In this document: positions 60,701-64,000 of the stretch, in pieces
Position numbering within the stretch: the first letter of the stretch is position 1
Layout: each line of letters begins with the position of its first letter
DNA from: Isoetes taiwanensis
Taxonomy: Eukaryota; Streptophyta; Lycopodiopsida; Isoetales; Isoetaceae
Direction: 5' to 3'
Assembly: GCA_021234155.1 (NCBI GenBank)
Contig: JAJEKV010000841.1
Span: forward strand, 16,504-80,503
Length of the DNA stretch: 64,000 nucleotides
Notes under the pieces: model-generated
What the model saw: only the letters and a program-made list of their open reading frames with translations
Told to the model about the DNA's origin: nothing
Databases searched by the model: none
Program-made: the position numbers and the translations under genes

Positions 60701-63189
60701 CGGAGCACAACACATAAGATTCACCGTGCTATCCACCGACTAACCAATTCTCGTCGCATCTAAGACTCACCTCAAACATGATTATGAAGAAATCTATTTG
60801 CACTGACCCATGCCTTGATATAGTGCGCAATTTCACGCCTTCTGCTAACCTTTGGATCAGCCGCTACCATCAAATGACCTCTAAGATCCCCACAATTCCA
60901 TAGATCCTTCCAAATGCATTGTTCGGTAAGAAATATGTCTCGGACGTCAATGTTTCAGCAGCACTTTAAATTGCTAGGGATTAAGGCACTTCGTAGCGCT
61001 CTATTAATCTCCGCTTTTAGATGAAATATTGATGTTTATTTAAAGGAAGATCTCTCTTTACCGGTTATACATAAGATGAAGTATGTGATTGTAACGCTGC
61101 ATGGCGTCATATTACCCGGTGGCTCGGTGTAAGTTTACTGCCCGCCAGGTAGTCTATTTTGCCAATCGGGTAAAAGTCCGCCATATTCCCCGTGTACTGC
61201 AGAGCCGACGTGATCGTACCGGTCAACAAATATTCCCTTCAACATCATGTTGTTTTCTGGCCTAACCAATTTGAACTTGGCACAGCAATAAAGCCATGCC
61301 TGGCTGAATAATCATAATCTAAAGCGGCTATTGTTGCATCATAATGACGGCCACGAACACCCTAAGGAGCTATAAACTGGACAAGAATGATCAAAGAATG
61401 CAAATGCCTATAATTTATAAAAACAAGAGATCACAATAGTATTTCAAATAATAGCATAAAAATAAATTGCCACATGTTTGTATCCGAATCAGGTCGGTGT
61501 CTTAGTTGAACCCACGCTGACACAATGTGAATTGAAACTGGCCCTCGCTTTTAAATAATTTGTCTCCACTTTCTCTCACAAAAATACTTATATATGTTCT
61601 CTGCTTATTTATCCGTGATGACTCAAGGTTTTGATGTTCTATTCCACGTTGATTTTGATAACTATTCCACGCTTTCTTTTAGCTACCATATCCCATACAT
61701 GTGTTCAATATCATGGGCTCAATATTCCATGTTTCAAAGTTACAATTAGCTTTAAAATTCAAGAGCAGATGGTTGTATTTAGCTTATACGCACATTATTA
61801 TTAAAAAAAAAAAAAGGGACGACTCTATTACTCATATTCCCATACGCTTTTGCATGTTAATCGAACTTTAACCTATTTGTCGCTTTTCCCTTGAATGTGT
61901 TCAGTCACCCCAGTTTTAGGGTTTCTGGCATGGTTTAATAAAATTGTAGTGGAGCTTGAGCCGGAGCTTTTTTGCGTAATTGAGCTAGAGCTTCATGGAG
62001 GCTGGGAGTCGGAGGTTGAGCTCTACTGCTATGTCTTTGAGTTTTTATTTCCCTTTTCTTTGGCCTATCTACTTCCTTTGTGACATAACTTACCCAACCT
62101 CCAATGATCCATTCCTCTTCTCTTCCTCTTTGTGGCACTTTGATGTCTTCATGAAGCCATTATGTGTGTTGGCCAGAAAAAATTTGAGACAGTGATCTCA
62201 GCAATAGGTTTGTATCCAGGTTTAACTTGACTTGGACATATTTTTCACATTTCTGGGCTTGTCCCCTTTTTTTTCTTTTCTCACCGAAGCAGTAACGCCC
62301 TCTTAATCTTATCACCGACTCAATAACTGATGGATCGTGTCTTTCCATCATTCTTTCAACTAAAATGTGGAAGCAAGTAAAATGTCCAAAACGCATTCTT
62401 TATTTGAAATCTTAATCTAAGCTATTTTATAGATTTTAGGATGGTTTGATGTTAGTATTCATCAATGCTAATTAAAGTAAAGGTTTCTAAGTTGCTCTAA
62501 GCGCTCCAAGACTCAATCATTTACTTCAAACAAAAGTATCAAAGAATTTTGTGATACCCTAAGCTATTAAGCATGATCTCAATACTGCCAAAGTTGAATG
62601 CTCCTGCCTTCTGGGTCTTTAGAAAGTTGTGTGCTATTTCCAAATTCTATAAACAAGATGTTGTTCTACAAATGGTAATCATGTTGTATATAGCATGTGG
62701 AGAAAGTCATGCAAGAAGTAGAATTTGGAACATCTATTAAATTTAAACACCTATCAGTAACAAATGTGATGCCATGAGGTGGCTTGGTCCCAACAATAGT
62801 GATGCAATAATTTCGTGACTTATTTAAAAGAGATGGGGGAGAGGACCATTTATCTCAGATTTCAACATTCTCCTCGATGAAGATAGTAAGAATTCTGTGA
62901 TTTATTCTTACTCAAGAATCTTATTGTCGCTTCCAATAATTTATTTAAGTTTGTCATGTTGAATTTGCAACGTCTAGAGTATTAAATAATACCTATGAAT
63001 GCATTGTATTTCTTACTTTATTTGATATTTCTTTCTTTATAATTCCGTATTGATCGAACTTTAGTTTAAGATATTATATTTAGGACATCACTCTAAAACT
63101 ATGTGAGGATTGGACATTTCATTTAAACATTATGGCTTTTAGTCCATAACGTGAAAGGGTTAAGCAAAGTTCATAACATTGAAATTCAC
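60701..63189. other. Unassigned AT-rich region
   Basis: I see no coding region with a known motif and no clear repeat, apart from a run of 14 A near 61,802-61,815. That could be the tail of a plus-strand retroposon, but no body is recognisable. Confidence 0.4.
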
Positions 63190-63385
63190 TATAGTTCTGA
63201 TGGCGTACAAAGTTTTGAAAATGACCAAAAACTAATTATAAGCCTTGATGGCGCACAAAGTTTTGAAATGACCAAAATTGCTCTTACTTTAGTGGTTATA
63301 TACATCAAAATGCGATAAAGTTTTGAAATGACCAAAATTGTTCTCTACTTTAGTGGTTATATACATCAAAATGCGATAATGCCGC
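63190..63385 (+). repeat. Direct repeats built on CAAAGTTTTGAAATGACC
   Basis: AAGTTTTGAAAATGACCAAA-type units start near 63,208, 63,258 and 63,318. The last two share a longer downstream segment (CTTTAGTGGTTATATACATC), giving a 60-bp tandem duplication at about 63,258-63,380. Confidence 0.85.
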
Positions 63386-63589
63386 TTGGAAAACATATCA
63401 CTCTAAATTTGTCCGTGATTTTGTTCTTTTGTCACCCTCCTTTTACATGGTCTTCAATATATCTATTGTTTGCATGTATTGACGCACATCTTCTTAGGTT
63501 AAACAAAGGTTGGAAAATTGCATAATTCCCAAACATTGAATTTTGAAATACTAAAATTTTAAAACAAATTCAAACAAAGAATTTCCATT

Positions 63590-64000
63590 TCAAGTCAGAT
63601 TTAATTAAAGTGGGACTCATCTATTCCCATTTTTTCTGGAACTCATAATTTACATAAAAAGAAGCACCTCAATTCAAAACTATCCTTAATTAATTTTTGA
63701 ATAAAACTTCAGATTCAGCCTTTGTCGCAGCTTTCTCCGGTTAGCGAAGTCAGAACAAGAACAATGAATCAAACAAAGGAAATTCCATTAAAGATCAAAA
63801 CCAAAGAACTAGTTGAAAAAGAATTTTATTAATAAATGGAATAGGTACAATGTATTTACATCTGACGCAGTAGGACTATGTATACGCCACTAAGGCTATC
63901 ATCTTGGTGGTGGTCCACCTAAAATAACTAGCTGCTTTCTTCACGCCACCGGTAAGCCTTTATAGGCAACCCCAAGAGTGGAATGCCTCACGGAGGTGCC
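63590..64000 (-). mobile_element. Element III: start of another long TIR element, runs off the window
   Basis: TTTAATTAAAGTGGGAC (from 63,598) matches the left terminus of element I, and the adjoining CTCATCTATTCCCA segment matches element II. From 63,655 to 64,000 the reverse complement matches 15,470-15,870, the 3' block of element I. At 63,725-63,755 a degraded palindrome corresponds to the one at 15,752. The minus-strand genes of this copy should continue beyond the right edge. Confidence 0.7.

Noticed and set aside
61802-61815. Poly(A) tail of a plus-strand retroposon
   Set aside because: There is no recognisable body upstream and no flanking target duplication; a simple A-run is equally likely.

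Overview
This window looks like nuclear DNA from a land plant with a large, repeat-rich genome. The evidence is two class III (hevamine-type) chitinase pseudogenes, a plant-type LINE with an endonuclease, reverse transcriptase and the zinc-binding RT tail, CACTA-type transposon ends, a MITE, and plant-like GT-AG introns. I cannot fix the lineage. I see no intact cellular gene, no rRNA or tRNA gene and no CRISPR array. Almost everything recognisable is a transposon or a decayed gene.

The main content is a family of long terminal-inverted-repeat elements that I do not recognise as a named type. Element I occupies about 3.6-15.9 kb, element II about 36.05-57.76 kb, and element III starts at 63.6 kb and runs off the right edge. 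Elements I and II are mirror images. Each carries a DUF7869-type transposon gene, transcribed divergently from a large multi-exon gene. The large gene has a basic first exon, a coiled-coil middle, a shared unknown domain, an acidic spacer and a C-terminal FCP1/NIF-like HAD phosphatase domain. The two large genes are diverged paralogues, and both are broken by stops and frameshifts. Each element has its own family of short perfect palindromes in its introns and spacers (GTCGAGAA type in I, GGCGCGATTT type in II).

Element II is a nested stack. It sits inside a minus-strand LINE, whose 3' half lies at 34.4-36.05 kb and whose 5' half lies at 57.8-60.7 kb. The LINE reading frame continues across the junction when the insertion is removed. 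Inside element II lie a 281-bp MITE (39.33-39.61 kb), a poly(A)-tailed retroelement (41.1-42.9 kb), a 2.8-kb deletion derivative of the same element family (46.80-49.59 kb) and an ankyrin-like remnant (53.3-54.2 kb).

Region by region: 0-3.6 kb holds dispersed repeats and a chitinase pseudogene. 3.6-15.9 kb is element I. 16.06-25.67 kb is bounded by matching CACTA-like ends and holds a 1.1-kb minisatellite that reverses orientation at its centre, plus a separate CACTA terminus. 26.6-27.8 kb holds the second chitinase pseudogene, with the same 3' flank as the first. 28-34 kb is mostly unassigned, with a long hairpin and a GGTTTT microsatellite. 34.4-60.7 kb is the LINE with element II inside it. 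60.7-63.6 kb is unassigned AT-rich DNA, and element III begins at 63.6 kb.
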